A stretch of 64,000 nt of DNA. Origin: Haladaptatus litoreus (GTDB taxonomy: Archaea > Halobacteriota > Halobacteria > Halobacteriales > Haladaptataceae). Below the pieces are notes generated by a model. The model was not told the origin of the DNA. It did no database searches and saw nothing but the letters and a program-made list of their open reading frames with translations. Location of the stretch: the NCBI RefSeq assembly GCF_900156425.1, contig NZ_FTNO01000002.1, positions 106,125 to 170,124 on the forward strand, read 5' to 3'. The position numbers and the translations under genes are program-made. The first letter of the stretch is position 1. Each line of letters begins with the position of its first letter. Shown in pieces: positions 62,110-64,000 of the stretch.

Positions 62110-64000
62110 TCACTCGGCGTATATTGCCTCAATTTCGTCGGCAAATCTATCGAGGATATTCCGGCGTTTTTTCTTCATCGTCGGCGTAAGGAGGTCGTTG
62201 TCCTCGGTGAATTCGACCGGAACGACGCGGAACTGCTTGATTTGTTCGTAGGACTCGAACCGTTGGTTCGCTTCTTCCACCGCCGATTCTATCCACTCTT
62301 GTACTCTGTCGTCTCGACACAGTTCGCTTGCATCCTCGGGAAGCGAAATTCCCTCTCGCTTCGCTCGGGCGCGGACTTCCGCCTCGTTCGGAACGATGAG
62401 CGCGCTGACGAACTTCTTCCCGTCGCCCATCACCATGCACTGTTCGACGATGTCGATAGCCGCGAAAGCATCCTCGATGGGGCCGGGGGCGACGTTTTTG
62501 CCCGTCGAAAGCACGAGCAGTTCCTTCGCCCGTTCGCGGAAGGCGATGTAGTCGTCCGGGCGAATTTCCACGATGTCGCCGGTTCGGAACCAGCCGTCGT
62601 CGGTAAACGCTTCTTCTGTTGCCTCGGGCATGTTCCAGTAGCCGTCGGTGACGTTCGACCCCTTCACGAGCAGTTCGCCGACTTCGCCGTCGGCGTCGGC
62701 GAACTGCTCGCCGACCATCGACGTATCTACTTTCACTTCTTGCCCGAGTAGTGGCGGGCCGATGGTGCCGATTTTCGGCTCTTCAGGTGGGTTGACGGAG
62801 ATGACAGGTGAGGTTTCGGTCAGGCCGTAGCCTTCGAGAATCGGCAGTCCCATCCCGTGATACAGCGCACAGAGGTCGGCCGAAAGGCTCCCACCGCCGC
62901 TGATGAGGAACTCCACGTTGCCGCCAAGACCGTCCTTGACTTTGTTGAAGACGAGTTTGTCCGCGAGGGCCTTTTTGGCGCGAAGGCCGACGCCCGGCGA
63001 GTCGGTTTCGTAGAAGGCGACGCCCACATCGGTCGCCCACTCGAATATTTTGCGTTTCGTGTCGCTCTCTTCGGCCTGCGAGCGAATCGCGTCGTAGATT
63101 CGTTCGTACACGCGCGGGACGCTGGTTCCGGTCGTGGGTCGAACCGCCTGAAAGTCGTCGCGGAGGGTATCCGGACTCTCCGCGTAGGCCACCGTCGCTC
63201 CGGCGGCGAACATCAGGAAGTGGCCGGCCATTCGCTCGAAAACGTGTGCAAGGGGGAGAAAAGAGACGGTGCTGGAGTGTTGGTCGATGGTCGGGACGTT
63301 TTTGTCCGGTCGCGGGCCGAACCGTCGGTACGACTGATTGACGTTCGAACGGAAATTCCAGTGGGTGAGTCGGACACCCTTCGGCCTGCCGGTCGTTCCG
63401 CTGGTGTAGATGAGCGTGGCGAGGTCGTCCGGGTCGCGAGCGTCAAGCCACGATTCGTACTCCTCCGGGTCGAAGAGTTCTTTACCTCGGTCGTGAACCT
63501 CGGCGAGGGTGTAGAGGTCGTCGCGGTCGTACTCCCGCGAGAGGGAGTCCATCACGACGATGAATTCGAGGTCGAGTTCGTCTTCGACCGCGAGAACGCG
63601 CTCCAACAAATCCTCGTTTTCCACGACGACGCCGGTCGCTTCCGGGTCGCTGAGAAGGTATTCGACCTGCGAAACCGACGAACTCCGGTAGACGGTCGTT
63701 ACGACCGCACCTGCCGCGAGCAGGGCGAAATCGGACTGTGCCCACTCCATTCGCGTATCGGCGAAGATACCGATTCGGTCGTCCGCAGAAACCCCGAGGT
63801 CTCGGAATCCGGCGGAAAGGTTGTGAACGATGTCACGCGTTTGGGCGTACGAAAGCGCACGAAACTCGCCGTCCGGTGCCGCCGGAAGCACGGTTTCGGT
63901 GAGCGAGCGACTGTACACGCCACCTTTGTACTGCTGTGCGGGGCGATTCGCGTGTCGCTCGGCACTGTCTTCGAACATCCGGGCCAACGTCGTTCGCCCG
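62110..64000 (-). CDS. long-chain acyl-CoA synthetase, 5' end beyond window
   Basis: At least 630 residues of an AMP-forming acyl-CoA ligase. The P-loop is IYTSGTTGRPKGV, then GYGLTETSPVISVN (A5), DGWFRTGDIVEI (A7) and a C-terminal STGKNVAPGPIEDAF lysine segment. The order ACSL/FAA1-like LISGGGSLSADL fits long-chain enzymes. The frame stays open to the window end (GRTTLARMFEDSAERHANR), so the true start is outside; the TTG at 63987 is not a convincing start. It feeds fatty acids into beta-oxidation or lipid turnover. Confidence 0.93.
   Translation of the reverse strand, partial: GRTTLARMFEDSAERHANRPAQQYKGGVYSRSLTETVLPAAPDGEFRALSYAQTRDIVHNLSAGFRDLGVSADDRIGIFADTRMEWAQSDFALLAAGAVVTTVYRSSSVSQVEYLLSDPEATGVVVENEDLLERVLAVEDELDLEFIVVMDSLSREYDRDDLYTLAEVHDRGKELFDPEEYESWLDARDPDDLATLIYTSGTTGRPKGVRLTHWNFRSNVNQSYRRFGPRPDKNVPTIDQHSSTVSFLPLAHVFERMAGHFLMFAAGATVAYAESPDTLRDDFQAVRPTTGTSVPRVYERIYDAIRSQAEESDTKRKIFEWATDVGVAFYETDSPGVGLRAKKALADKLVFNKVKDGLGGNVEFLISGGGSLSADLCALYHGMGLPILEGYGLTETSPVISVNPPEEPKIGTIGPPLLGQEVKVDTSMVGEQFADADGEVGELLVKGSNVTDGYWNMPEATEEAFTDDGWFRTGDIVEIRPDDYIAFRERAKELLVLSTGKNVAPGPIEDAFAAIDIVEQCMVMGDGKKFVSALIVPNEAEVRARAKREGISLPEDASELCRDDRVQEWIESAVEEANQRFESYEQIKQFRVVPVEFTEDNDLLTPTMKKKRRNILDRFADEIEAIYAE

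Noticed and set aside
1..64000. CRISPR arrays, insertion sequences or prophage
   Set aside because: No regularly spaced repeats, transposase, integrase or phage structural gene was seen.

Overview
The window is a piece of a haloarchaeal (class Halobacteria) chromosome. The reasons are a GC-rich sequence with AT-rich promoters, very acidic proteins, archaeal information-processing genes (PAN, S19e, S24e, S27ae, aIF2-gamma, Rpo7, Spt4, class I LysRS, fused Kae1-Bud32), PGF-CTERM sorting tails, twin-arginine signals on secreted proteins, and a PitA-type chlorite-dismutase/monooxygenase fusion with a His-rich linker. The genus cannot be fixed from sequence reading alone.

Layout. 1-431: non-coding, with a tandem repeat and an array of perfect triloop hairpins. 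432-5103: proteolysis (PAN ATPase, PepF, an M28 peptidase). 5100-12734: two small membrane proteins, then a translation/tRNA block (TruA, PP-loop protein, PDCD5-like protein, S19e), a flippase-like membrane protein, ThiL, an M50 protease and an AEC carrier. 12735-13153: a non-coding stretch with strong G-run strand bias. 13154-19318: DUF7123 protein, MobB-MoaE fusion, UMP kinase, LysRS and a PDZ-containing M50 protease. 19368-28549: a PadR regulator divergent from PitA, a nonsense-interrupted lipoprotein gene, a hexapeptide acetyltransferase, a sugar dehydrogenase-like propeller, an Nmad3-like protein beside tRNA-Gly, NadE, enoyl-CoA hydratase and a prenyltransferase-like protein. 28601-34375 is the accessory part: tRNA-Thr, two tandem Tat-exported beta-propellers (the second frameshifted), TrkA, a frameshifted DUF1801 gene and a structured non-coding interval. 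34376-37812: DHDPS-family aldolase, a four-repeat LEA14-like protein, and a PIN protein preceded by a 30-residue ORF.

37837-44715 is the conserved archaeal aIF2-gamma / Fcf1-like PIN / Rpo7 / Spt4 / dephospho-CoA kinase / S24e / S27ae / Kae1-Bud32 / RdgB run on the minus strand, with one haloarchaeal DUF7504-like gene placed inside it. 44863-51810: a zinc-ribbon wHTH regulator, small membrane proteins, a DUF5787 protein with nuclease-like motifs, an arylsulfotransferase-like PGF-CTERM protein, an MBL hydrolase and an AAA ATPase. 52029-55871: two adjacent polysaccharide deacetylases convergent with an Agl23-type GT-C membrane protein, which suggests a cell-surface glycan locus. 56014-64000: thiolase, GNAT, aldehyde:ferredoxin oxidoreductase, a DUF7344 protein, an NhaP/TrkA cation antiporter and an acyl-CoA synthetase that runs off the right edge.

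Three genes are broken in ways one base would repair (a TGA at 22029, a missing base near 31389, an extra G in the run at 33387-33391). They are either recent pseudogenes or assembly errors, and this cannot be decided without reads. No CRISPR array, insertion sequence, rRNA or replication origin was found. The observations most worth testing are the hairpin arrays at 285-410 and 7758-7846, the structured interval at 33900-34280, the micro-ORF/PIN pair at 37257-37812, and the nuclease-like DUF5787 protein.
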